DNA from: Berghia stephanieae
Taxonomy: Eukaryota; Mollusca; Gastropoda; Nudibranchia; Aeolidiidae
DNA: 64,000 nucleotides
NCBI GenBank assembly: GCA_034508935.3
Contig: CM067448.1
Location: 47,188,266 to 47,252,265 of the forward strand
Direction: 5' to 3'
Numbering within the stretch: the first letter of the stretch is position 1; the number at the start of each line of letters is the position of its first letter. The translations under genes were made by a program, and so were the position numbers. The notes beneath the pieces are model-generated. The model did no database searches. It was not told the origin of the DNA and saw only the letters and a list, made by a program, of their open reading frames with translations. Shown piece after piece: positions 55,068 through 64,000 of this stretch.

Positions 55068-55222
55068 ATCTACATATATGCAGGTCTGACATCTGAACCT
55101 ACTTATAGGCCTAGTTTAACATTGTTGTAATGGGCAATATTTTGCGTCATTTTTTGAGATTTCTATTACAACAATGAGCCCATAAAAGGAATTGGGTTAT
55201 CAGACCTGCAAATGAGTGCACG
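55068..55222 (-). mobile_element. MITE/foldback M, copy 2
   Basis: GCAGGTCTGACATCTGAACC and inverted GCAGGTCTGATAACCCAATT ends; interior AACATTGTTGTAATGGGC pairs with ATTACAACAATGAGCCC. Confidence 0.72.
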
Positions 55223-55302
55223 TTGATTCAAAAATAAATGAAATAATAATTCGTTTTATTTATTCTTTTGATTAATTTATACTTCTAATGGGTTTTTTTT
55301 TT

Positions 55303-55303
<1 letters not shown>

Positions 55304-55355
<52 letters not shown>

Positions 55356-55415
55356 GGGTGGGGGGGGTATGAATTTACTAATATATTTAATGTTAATAAA
55401 AAGGTGGTTTATGTG

Positions 55416-55475
<60 letters not shown>
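55304..55475 (+). repeat. (GA)n ... (CT)n inverted microsatellite pair
   Basis: GA run 55304-55341 with G-rich end, then CT run 55419-55470 about 75 bp later. Confidence 0.93.
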
Positions 55476-55479
<4 letters not shown>

Positions 55480-55679
55480 TTTTTTTTCTCTATCTCTCTC
55501 CCTCTCCCTCCCCCCTCTCTCTTTTGTTTAAGTACAAAGAAGAAGCAATGATGTAAAACGTCTCGTAATATAAAAAAAATATTTTAAAACCTTAAAACCC
55601 CATTAAAACAATACAAATGAAATATATTCGCTTATTAAAAGCAAAACAAAACAAAAAAAAAGAAAAAAATAGAAAAAAA

Positions 55680-55800
55680 AAAGGGGGGGGGGGTGGATCG
55701 GGTAGAACGGGGAGGGGGGGGGGGGAGTCCGAGGAAGGTGGGCAGTTTAGAGTCGAATGAGGGGAAGGGTTGGGGGGGGGGGGTATAATGATGATAATCG
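55680..55800 (+). repeat. G-rich tract with several G runs
   Basis: Runs of 10-14 G separated by short A/T-containing stretches, a candidate G-quadruplex region on the plus strand. Confidence 0.7.
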
Positions 55801-55849
55801 GGGTAGGGGAATGTGGTTTGTCTGAATATGTTTTGAATAACAACGCCAT

Positions 55850-55965
55850 TTTCATATCTTTCATTCGTCAATTGTATTGTTTCTTTCATCGTGTTTTGCT
55901 GATAAAAGGGAAACCCGAAACGTCCACTTAATCATTGTTTGTTATATTATTGAAGCTTCAATTGT
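55850..55965 (+). repeat. K-related repeat with hammerhead-like core
   Basis: At 55899-55921: CTGATAA-AAGGGAAACCC-GAAACGTCC. GAAA is intact and GGG/CCC can pair; CUGANGA carries G to A. Matches 13866-13985 over about 110 bp. Confidence 0.5.
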
Positions 55966-56026
55966 TTTGTTTCCTTTTGATATAATTTTTTTTTTCTTTG
56001 AACTTCAACAGCAATATTTTTATTAT

Positions 56027-56193
56027 GCTGTTAACGGCTAGGTACTCATTTGACACCCCTAGTACTGTGAGAGAATATTGGAGTAAAGAGTGTTTTCCAA
56101 GAACTCAACTTTGCGCCGAGCGAGCGAGGCTCGAACCCAAGACCTTCCGATCCGAAAGCGAGTGTCCTACCACTAGACGACATAGTCGCAACG
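56027..56193 (-). repeat. SINE A, 5' half
   Basis: Head and upper body; GCGACTATGTCGTCTAGTGG start and GGGTTCGAGCCTCG B box. Confidence 0.88.
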
Positions 56194-56348
56194 TTAGGTA
56201 CTCATTCTACATTCTGTGTACGGTGAGAGACTATATGAGTAAAGAGTCTTTTCCAAGGACTCAACTTATGCGCCGAGCGAGCAAGGCTCGAACCCAGGAC
56301 CTTCCGATCCAAAGGTGACTGTCATACCACTAGACCACATAGCCGCAC
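56194..56348 (-). repeat. SINE A, second 5' half in tandem
   Basis: Another head and upper body joined directly to the previous copy in the same orientation, so the pair arose by tandem duplication or paired insertion. Confidence 0.88.
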
Positions 56349-56479
56349 GTGTTTATTCAGAATTCGGCCGGATGGACGTTATAGTTATTAAAAAACATGA
56401 AATGAAAAAGTTTATGGGATAAGACCTCGCGCATTATTTTGCATAAGATGACTGTAAAGGAAGAAAACTTTCTCCGAGA

Positions 56480-57115
56480 TGTTTAACCAGTTACCTGCCG
56501 TTGCTCAAAAAATCACGTATTTAAAAATTTGGCCAGAAAACTTGTCCTGCCTTCAAATATCGATCGATTTTAAATGACCCTCATCTTGGCAAAAAAAAAT
56601 AAAAAAATAAATAAATAAAAAAATAACTTTCAAACCTGGGATTTCAAGGAAGACTTCGCAAGGTCTCGGGTTTGAGAGTTTGTTATTTTGTTTTGTTGTT
56701 TAGTTTTTTGTTGATTTTTATTTTCCAAGATGAGGGTAATTTTTTTTTTTTTTTTATCCGTCGATATAATTTGATTAAAGCGAGTTTTCTGGCCAAATAT
56801 TAAAATTCGTGTCTTTGTAGGGTTCGCTGCCGTACTCTGGAAAATTTCATATTTTAAAATTTGGCCTGAAAAATCGTCCTTCAAATATCGATCGATTTAA
56901 ATTACCCCTATTTTGGCGAAAACTTTCAAACCCGTGACTTCGCGAAATTCCAGGTTTGAGAGTTTTTGTTTTGTTTTGTTTTGGGTTTTTTTTTTTTTTT
57001 GCCAAGATAAGGGTCATTTAAATCGATCGATATTTGAAGGACCAGTTTTCTGGCCAAAATTTAAAATATGGGATTTTTTTTTTTCAGAGTACGGCAGTTA
57101 ACGGGTTAACCAGTG
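56480..57115 (+). repeat. Two overlapping foldback elements G
   Basis: Copy 6 spans about 56480-56850 and copy 7 about 56815-57115, sharing the GCCGTACTCTGGAAAAT terminus. Each has AAATATCGATCGATTT...GATGAGGGT-type arms around TTTCAAAC(C)C...GGGTTTGAGAG or CAGGTTTGAGAG. The right end CAGAGTACGGCAGTTAACGG shows the intact terminus. Confidence 0.78.
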
Positions 57116-57404
57116 AAAGGAGTTTACTAGAACAAAGACTGGCGGGCAGTTAAAGTTTATTTCTTTTCTTTCCCCCCTCTAGACTGGACGGCACACAGTG
57201 GGGGGCGGTAGTTACGATTTTAAATAAATTAGGGGTCGAATTGGTGGGGGAGGGGTGAGGATAAGGAGGAGGAGGGGTGCTGAGAAATCAGAAAAAACTC
57301 AAAGGTGAAGGCCGACGGAGTCCTTTGTTTTGTGGTGGCATATTAGGGATTTTGACTAAACTATATTATTTAACTTTAAGGGGAGGGGGGGGGGGGTGTC
57401 CACG

Positions 57405-57560
57405 AGGTGGCTTAGTGGTTAAGGTATTGCACTGTAACCCGAAAGGTAACTGGTTCGAGCCCCGCTTCAGGCACTTTCATTTTGTTGTTTCCATTCGGCA
57501 AGTTTATTAACCCTCAAATTGCTCACAGTGGCAACATAGGTGATTCGTGTTGACATCAGA
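57405..57560 (+). repeat. SINE L (tRNA-like head)
   Basis: AGGTGGCTTAGTGGTTAAGG, then ACCCGAAAGGTAACTGGTTC and GAGCCCCGC form A and B box-like sequence; the body differs from SINE A, B and D. The anticodon stem is too degenerate to assign. Confidence 0.6.
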
Positions 57561-57647
57561 CGTTTGTTTGATGGATTGTCTAAATTCCTTCGTGGAATGC
57601 CTAGGTGATGACATCTCACTGTGACAACCCGTTGACATCAGACAATT

Positions 57648-57716
57648 TCACTCGGGATCGATCTAAGGTCCCTTTGCTCGTGAAACGAGTGCTCTACCAA
57701 CTGAGCCATCGGGACC
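57648..57716 (-). repeat. SINE B, head only
   Basis: GATGGCTCAGTTGGTAGAGC, ACTCGTTTCACGAGC and GATCGATCCCG on the minus strand. Confidence 0.75.
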
Positions 57717-57914
57717 CCCCCAAATGATATTGGGTACTGACCTGTCCCGTCCTAACGTTGTGAATAAATGATGGCGTTATATTTATGGCCAATCAAAATG
57801 GACAACGTGGCATTTGATGCCATCGCCATATCGGAATATTTGATTTGTTTGTTGTTCTCTTCACTTCCGGTGGTATTTAGTTGTAACGTTATAGATAAAT
57901 AGATAAACATTTTC

Positions 57915-58020
57915 CTTCTTCTTCTTCTTCTTCTTCTTCTTCTTCTTCTTCTTCTTCTTCTTCTTCTTCTTCTTCTTCTTCTTCTTCTTCTTCTCTTCTT
58001 CTTCTTCTTCTTCTTCTTCT
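57915..58020 (+). repeat. (CTT)n microsatellite
   Basis: About 105 bp of CTT triplets with one slip. Confidence 0.96.
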
Positions 58021-58079
58021 TTCCCGTCATTGATGTGGCATGCGGCACCAAAACTTTTAGTCATCCCTCAACCCTCGAC

Positions 58080-58080
58080 G

Positions 58081-58142
<62 letters not shown>

Positions 58143-58257
58143 CATCTATCTTTCTGTCTATCTATCTATCTATCTGTCTATCCATATATCTATAATATGT
58201 CTGTACATCCATATATCTATCTCTCTATCTATCCAAAGATAAATAGATGGATATACG

Positions 58258-58312
<55 letters not shown>

Positions 58313-58400
58313 TTATGGAAAGACAGACAGAGAGATAGATATATGGATGAATAGAGAGATAGATATATGGATAGGTAGATATCCATAGGTGTGCGTTTGT
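58080..58400 (+). repeat. (TATC)n ... (GATA)n inverted repeat
   Basis: TATC repeats (58081-58185) are mirrored by GATA repeats (58257-58390) around about 70 bp. The two sides are complementary and can form a long hairpin. Confidence 0.92.
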
Positions 58401-58500
58401 GTCGCGCGCACGCATTTATTTGTATTGAAGAGTCCAATATAAGATTGTTATAAGACTATACAGGAAACAATCGAGATACACTGATAGAGGGAGAAATAAG

Positions 58501-58507
<7 letters not shown>

Positions 58508-58558
<51 letters not shown>

Positions 58559-58567
58559 GGGGGGGGT
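58508..58567 (+). repeat. (GA)n microsatellite with G run
   Basis: About 45 bp of GA followed by GGGGGG-type sequence. Confidence 0.94.
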
Positions 58568-58731
58568 ATGGGGATTAACAGAAATGTCAATATGGAGTGC
58601 CATCCATTGATACGTCAATTCCGTCGTATTGACCTCTGACCTGACATTCGATGCGACAATAAATCGACATGTACGACAAACAGCGCATTAAAAGTCACGG
58701 CATTTCGGCCCATTGTCACAACATGTAATAT

Positions 58732-60700
58732 TTTTAATTCAGAAAAGTGAGTGGAGCAGGCACTTATGTTGGTAACAACAAGATATGAAGTGAATAGAAA
58801 AGTGCCAGAAGACAATAGAGAATAAAAATTTTTCGCGGCGGTGGTGGGGTTCGAACCTGCGACCTTATTGGTACGACAACTCCGCCTGGCAGGTGAGAGC
58901 GTGGCTCTACCGTGTGAGCTATCCACGAACACAAAAATATTCGTTTCAAACCCAAAGTCATTACTAGATCCCTCTCTCACCCACTTCTTGAGACCGCCGA
59001 TTCGTTCGTACACCACCATCGCGAATAATTTTGACCAGCAGTTAAGCTTAATAGCCAATATTCTCAACACAAACATATAACATAGAAACGATTGAGACAT
59101 TGAGTATGCTCCGGTGTATGGGGTGAATTTTTAATTCAGAAAAGTGAGTGGAGCAGGCACTTATGTTGGTAACAACAAGATATGAAGTGAATAGAAAAGT
59201 GCCAGAAGACAATAGAGAATAAAAATTTTTCGCGGCGGTGGTGGGGTTCGAACCTGCGACCTTATTGGTACGACAACTCCGCCTGGCAGGTGAGAGCGTG
59301 GCTCTACCGTGTGAGCTATCCACGAACACAAAAATATTCGTTTCAAACCAAAGTCATTACTAGATCCCTCTCTCACCCACTTCTTGAGACCGCCGATTCG
59401 TTCGTACACCACCATCGCGAATAATTTTGACCAGCAGTTAAGCTTAATAGCCAATATTCTCAACACAAACATATAACATAGAAACGATTGAGACATTGAG
59501 TATGCTCCGGTGTATGGGGTGAATTTTTAATTCAGAAAAGTGAGTGGAGCAGGCACTTATGTTGGTAACAACAAGATATGAAGTGAATAGAAAAGTGCCA
59601 GAAGACAATAGAGAATAAAAATTTTTCGCGGCGGTGGGGGGGTTCGAACCTGCGACCTTATTGGTACGACAACTCCGCCTGGCAGGTGAGAGCGTGGCTC
59701 TACCGTGTGAGCTATCCACGAACACAAAAATATTCGTTTCAAACCCAAAGTCATTACTAGATCCCTCTCTCACCCACTTCTTGAGACCGCCGATTCGTTC
59801 GTACACCACCATCGCGAATAATTTTGACCAGCAGTTAAGCTTAATAGCCAATATTCTCAACACAAACATATAACATAGAAACGATTGAGACATTGAGTAT
59901 GCTCCGGTGTATGGGGTGAATTTTTAATTCAGAAAAGTGAGTGGAGCAGGCACTTATGTTGGTAACAACAAGATATGAAGTGAATAGAAAAGTGCCAGAA
60001 GACAATAGAGAATAAAAATTTTTCGCGGCGGTGGTGGGGTTCGAACCTGCGACCTTATTGGTACGACAACTCCGCCTGGCAGGTGAGAGCGTGGCTCTAC
60101 CGTGTGAGCTATCCACGAACACAAAAATATTCGTTTCAAACCCAAAGTCATTACTAGATCCCTCTCTCACCCACTTCTTGAGACCGCCGATTCGTTCGTA
60201 CACCACCATCGCGAATAATTTTGACCAGCAGTTAAGCTTAATAGCCAATATTCTCAACACAAACATATAACATAGAAACGATTGAGACATTGAGTATGCT
60301 CCGGTGTATGGGGTGAATTTTTAATTCAGAAAAGTGAGTGGAGCAGGCACTTATGTTGGTAACAACAAGATATGAAGTGAATAGAAAAGTGCCAGAAGAC
60401 AATAGAGAAAAAAATTTTTCGCGGCGGTGGTGGGGTTCGAACCTGCGACCTTATTGGTACGACAACTCCGCCTGGCAGGTGAGAGCGTGGCTCTACCGTG
60501 TGAGCTATCCACGAACACAAAAATATTCGTTTCAAACCCAAAGTCATTACTAGATCCCTCTCTCACCCACTTCTTGAGACCGCCGATTCGTTCGTACACC
60601 ACCATCGCGAATAATTTTGACCAGCAGTTAAGCTTAATAGCCAATATTCTCAACACAAACATATAACATAGAAACGATTGAGACATTGAGTATGCTCCGG
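58732..60700 (-). repeat. Left arm: five 397 bp units, minus orientation
   Basis: Start codon-like landmarks at 59100, 59496, 59893, 60290 and 60686 show spacings of 396-397. It begins within the unit at TTTTTAATTCAGAAAAGTGA and ends at TATGCTCCGG. Confidence 0.95.
58822..58930 (-). ncRNA. tRNA-like pol III unit (representative, left arm)
   Basis: A box TAGCTCACACGGTAGAGC (58921-58904) with a perfect GCTC/GAGC D stem, B box GGTTCGAACCC (58857-58847), and TTTTT at 58828-58824, about 20 nt past the B box. The predicted transcript is about 105 nt. The anticodon and acceptor stems are degenerate, so it is not a working tRNA. Repeats each 397 bp in the arm. Confidence 0.6.
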
Positions 60701-60848
60701 TAAGGTCGCAGGTTCGAACCCCACCACCGCCGCGAAAATTTTTATTCTCTATTGTCTTCTGGCACTTTTCTATTCACTTCATATCTTGTTGTTACCAACA
60801 TAAGTGCCTGCCCACTCACTTTTCTGAATTAAAAATTCACCCCATACA
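60701..60848 (+). repeat. Centre of the palindrome, partial unit
   Basis: Begins TAAGGTCGCAGGTTCGAACC, keeping the B box but not the A box, and runs to the unit end. It is the turn-around between the two arms. Confidence 0.9.
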
Positions 60849-62783
60849 CCGGAGCATACTCAATGTCTCAATCGTTTCTATGTTATATGTTTGTGTTGAG
60901 AATATTGGCTATTAAGCTTAACTGCTGGTCAAAATTATTCGCGATGGTGGTGTACGAACGAATCGGCGGTCTCAAGAAGTGGGTGAGAGAGGGATCTAGT
61001 AATGACTTTGGGTTTGAAACGAATATTTTTGTGTTCGTGGATAGCTCACACGGTAGAGCCACGCTCTCACCTGCCAGGCGGAGTTGTCGTACCAATAAGG
61101 TCGCAGGTTCGAACCCCACCACCGCCGCGAAAAATTTTTATTCTCTATTGTCTTCTGGCACTTTTCTATTCACTTCATATCTTGTTGTTACCAACATAAG
61201 TGCCTGCTCCACTCACTTTTCTGAATTAAAAATTCACCCCATACACCGGAGCATACTCAATGTCTCAATCGTTTCTATGTTATATGTTTGTGTTGAGAAT
61301 ATTGGCTATTAAGCTTAACTGCTGGTCAAAATTATTCGCGATGGTGGTGTACGAACGAATCGGCGGTCTCAAGAAGTGGGTGAGAGAGGGATCTAGTAAT
61401 GACTTTGGGTTTGAAACGAATATTTTTGTGTTCGTGGATAGCTCACACGGTAGAGCCACGCTCTCACCTGCCAGGCGGAGTTGTCGTACCAATAAGGTCG
61501 CAGGTTCGAACCCCACCACCGCCGCGAAAAATTTTTATTCTCTATTGTCTTCTGGCACTTTTCTATTCACTTCATATCTTGTTGTTACCAACATAAGTGC
61601 CTGCTCCACTCACTTTTCTGAATTAAAAATTCACCCCATACACCGGAGCATACTCAATGTCTCAATCGTTTCTATGTTATATGTTTGTGTTGAGAATATT
61701 GGCTATTAAGCTTAACTGCTGGTCAAAATTATTCGCGATGGTGGTGTACGAACGAATCGGCGGTCTCAAGAAGTGGGTGAGAGAGGGATCTAGTAATGAC
61801 TTTGGGTTTGAAACGAATATTTTTGTGTTCGTGGATAGCTCACACGGTAGAGCCACGCTCTCACCTGCCAGGCGGAGTTGTCGTACCAATAAGGTCGCAG
61901 GTTCGAACCCCACCACCGCCGCGAAAAATTTTTATTCTCTATTGTCTTCTGGCACTTTTCTATTCACTTCATATCTTGTTGTTACCAACATAAGTGCCTG
62001 CTCCACTCACTTTTCTGAATTAAAAATTCACCCCATACACCGGAGCATACTCAATGTCTCAATCGTTTCTATGTTATATGTTTGTGTTGAGAATATTGGC
62101 TATTAAGCTTAACTGCTGGTCAAAATTATTCGCGATGGTGGTGTACGAACGAATCGGCGGTCTCAAGAAGTGGGTGAGAGAGGGATCTAGTAATGACTTT
62201 GGGTTTGAAACGAATATTTTTGTGTTCGTGGATAGCTCACACGGTAGAGCCACGCTCTCACCTGCCAGGCGGAGTTGTCGTACCAATAAGGTCGCAGGTT
62301 CGAACCCCACCACCGCCGCGAAAAATTTTTATTCTCTATTGTCTTCTGGCACTTTTCTATTCACTTCATATCTTGTTGTTACCAACATAAGTGCCTGCTC
62401 CACTCACTTTTCTGAATTAAAAATTCACCCCATACACCGGAGCATACTCAATGTCTCAATCGTTTCTATGTTATATGTTTGTGTTGAGAATATTGGCTAT
62501 TAAGCTTAACTGCTGGTCAAAATTATTCGCGATGGTGGTGTACGAACGAATCGGCGGTCTCAAGAAGTGGGTGAGAGAGGGATCTAGTAATGACTTTGGG
62601 TTTGAAACGAATATTTTTGTGTTCGTGGATAGCTCACACGGTAGAGCCACGCTCTCACCTGCCAGGCGGAGTTGTCGTACCAATAAGGTCGCAGGTTCGA
62701 ACCCCACCACCGCCGCGAAAAATTTTTATTCTCTATTGTCTTCTGGCACTTTTCTATTCACTTCATATCTTGTTGTTACCAAC
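60849..62783 (+). repeat. Right arm: five 397 bp units, plus orientation
   Basis: Landmarks at 60863, 61260, 61657, 62054 and 62451 are exactly 397 apart. Ends within the unit at GTTACCAACAT. Confidence 0.95.
61033..61139 (+). ncRNA. tRNA-like pol III unit (representative, right arm)
   Basis: A box 61042-61059, B box 61106-61116, T run 61135-61139, identical in layout to the left-arm units but on the plus strand. Between the boxes lies a 15 nt stretch (TTGTCGTACCAATAA) longer than a tRNA variable loop. Confidence 0.6.
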
Positions 62784-62869
62784 ATGTAATATGACAGGTT
62801 GTTTTCGTGTCCCCCGCCACGTCCATCTGGTATCATGTCGGTGTGAGCTAGATTATATATCAACTTCTC

Positions 62870-62960
62870 TCTGGGGATTGTTTGACTGACGAAAGATTGA
62901 CTCCCGAAACGTTCATTGTTCGTACTGCGTCAATCCGAGGCCCTTTTTTTCCATTTTCAT
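62870..62960 (+). repeat. Repeat K with hammerhead-like core
   Basis: At 62886-62910: CTGACGA-AAGATTGACTCCC-GAAACGTTC, followed by ATTGTTCGTACTG as in the 12945-13090 copy. Both conserved blocks are intact but stem II is weak. Confidence 0.5.
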
Positions 62961-62989
62961 CTCTGTTCAATTTTTTTTCCCAAATCAAA

Positions 62990-63420
62990 ATTTACAGAAG
63001 GCGCTGCTGTACGTTCGTCTCGCACTCTGTCAGCGGCGGCGCGTCAGACCGTCCATCGCGACCACTGCCCGTCCAACTCACAGACTAGAGCCCTCTGTAA
63101 TCTGTGGTCCAACTCGCGCGTTCGTCGTCGTCCGCTCTCTCTCTCTCTCTCTCTCTCGCTCTCTCCCAGTTTCATCCTCTTTAGTCCAATGGGCGGTGGT
63201 CGACCGTGCACTCATCTACCGTGCTGTCTGTCCAATGCACGCACGGGCTTTCTCCGTGTGAGTCAGTGTTGTTTTACAATAATATCGTGTAAATTATTTC
63301 TGTGAGTTTTAGAAGCCAGGTACATGTACAACTACAACACCCATCCACCTCGACGTAACTACTCGAGCGCGACGAACGTTTACAGTGAACTTAGTGGGGT
63401 TTCTCACACGTGCATTCGTT
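62990..63420 (+). promoter_or_regulatory. CpG-richer region, candidate promoter or first exon
   Basis: CpG density is visibly higher than elsewhere (GTCAGCGGCGGCGCGTCAGA, AACTCGCGCGTTCGTCGTCG). A CT run is at 63128-63157. CTCCGT-GTGAGT near 63250-63262 could be a splice donor ending a 5' exon. No protein can be named; the gene would lie beyond the window. Confidence 0.35.
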
Positions 63421-64000
63421 GACTTTATATTGAGTGTGAAAGAACCAGTCAGTACCCCCTTATAATATTATAGTTATAGCTCATGTCTAGTTCATAGAAC
63501 GTGACTGTTCCAAAATGAAGACTTTGTGCATTGTTTATTATTTTTGATTATTAGGAGTGTCATCATCTGAAGAAAAAAAAACATTTTTAGTTATATATTT
63601 ATTGTTTTTGGATTTTTTTTTTGGTTGTTGTTGTTGTTTTGTTTTTGTTTTCTGTTGAGTTTGAATTTTCATCTCTGCTTAATTTGCTGTATTTGATGAA
63701 ATAGTGAATGAGAGTTGAAGAGGACAGAAAGGGAGAGACACATGAAAATAAAAACTACAAAAGAAAACGAAACAACTGAACAACCTAAAGGTATAAGAAC
63801 CCATTGAATGGTGTCATTACAAGACTACCTCGTACACGTATAAGTATAAGTGTTAGTTTTAGTATTCGATTGGCGTTTTCTGAGTGATTTGGATTTCAAC
63901 GTGAGTAGATTTCTTTACATTTACATGTCCTTTGTGTGGCGTAGTTGCACGGTGGTCCGTATATGTAAAGGCTAATGATCGTTTAGTGGCTTTTTGATAG
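63421..64000. other. AT-rich sequence to window end
   Basis: No repeat or exon recognised; might be the first intron of a gene starting in the CpG-richer segment. Confidence 0.35.

Larger units (their letters stand above)
58732..62783. repeat. Palindromic 397 bp satellite array with tRNA-like units
   Basis: Ten full 397 bp-period units plus a partial. The left arm (58732-60700) carries them in minus orientation, the right arm (60849-62783) in plus orientation, and 60701-60848 is a partial unit at the centre. Units differ by only a few bases (for example one C lost near 59345 and an extra G near 59637). The outer borders share CAACATGTAATAT (58719-58731 and 62780-62792). Open frames of 65-149 codons recur in every unit but span the tRNA-like part and cross unit boundaries in different frames, so protein coding is unlikely. 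Confidence 0.95.

Noticed and set aside
58615-62889. Recurrent 149-, 111-, 79- and 65-codon frames in the 397 bp array
   Set aside because: They traverse the tRNA-like segment, exist on both strands, and cross unit borders in a new frame because 397 is not divisible by 3.

Overview
The window is metazoan nuclear DNA from a repeat-saturated genome. I infer a marine invertebrate, most likely a lophotrochozoan such as a gastropod mollusc, because of the abundant tRNA-derived SINEs with a GCGCTTTGAGCA...GCGCTATATAAA type 3' tail, LINE 3' ends, many short terminal-inverted-repeat elements and very long GA, AT, ATT, CTT, GATA and poly-C tracts. Nothing in it is prokaryotic. Almost every long open frame is translated microsatellite, minisatellite or satellite and is not annotated as a gene.

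One clear host gene is present: EMC4, ER membrane protein complex subunit 4, on the minus strand. Its coding span is 22276 down to 13763. Five exons could be read directly, with consensus or near-consensus splice sites and matching phases at most junctions. A short stretch between exon 2 and the SWDIALGP exon was not found. Its introns are packed with SINEs, LINE 3' ends and a minisatellite element. One SINE tail lies 20 bp upstream of an exon and seems to supply the polypyrimidine tract of its splice acceptor.

Layout: 1-13 kb holds a minisatellite element, a pogo-like element, and a nested cluster of a ~530 bp retroposon (called family E here). 13.7-22.3 kb is EMC4. 22.5-30.2 kb holds several non-autonomous DNA transposons with clean TIRs and target-site duplications. 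30-38 kb has nested SINE/DNA-element insertions and a small hairpin tandem array. 38.9-40.8 kb is the largest minisatellite. 41-50 kb is foldback elements, SINEs, a LINE RT fragment and microsatellites. 50.7-52.3 kb holds remains of a two-zinc-finger protein gene resembling tyrosine-recombinase (Crypton-like) families. 53-58.6 kb is more SINEs, LINEs and foldbacks. The last 1 kb is CpG-richer and may be the 5' end of another gene.

The most unusual structure is at 58732-62783: a near-identical 397 bp satellite whose units each contain a tRNA-like pol III promoter followed by a T-run. It is arranged as two ~1.95 kb arms in opposite orientation (five full tRNA-like units each) around a 148 bp centre, with a 13 bp direct repeat at the outer borders.

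Working names for repeat families (SINE A, B, D, L; C, E, F, G, J, K, M, N, H, P, Q, R, S) are local to this annotation.
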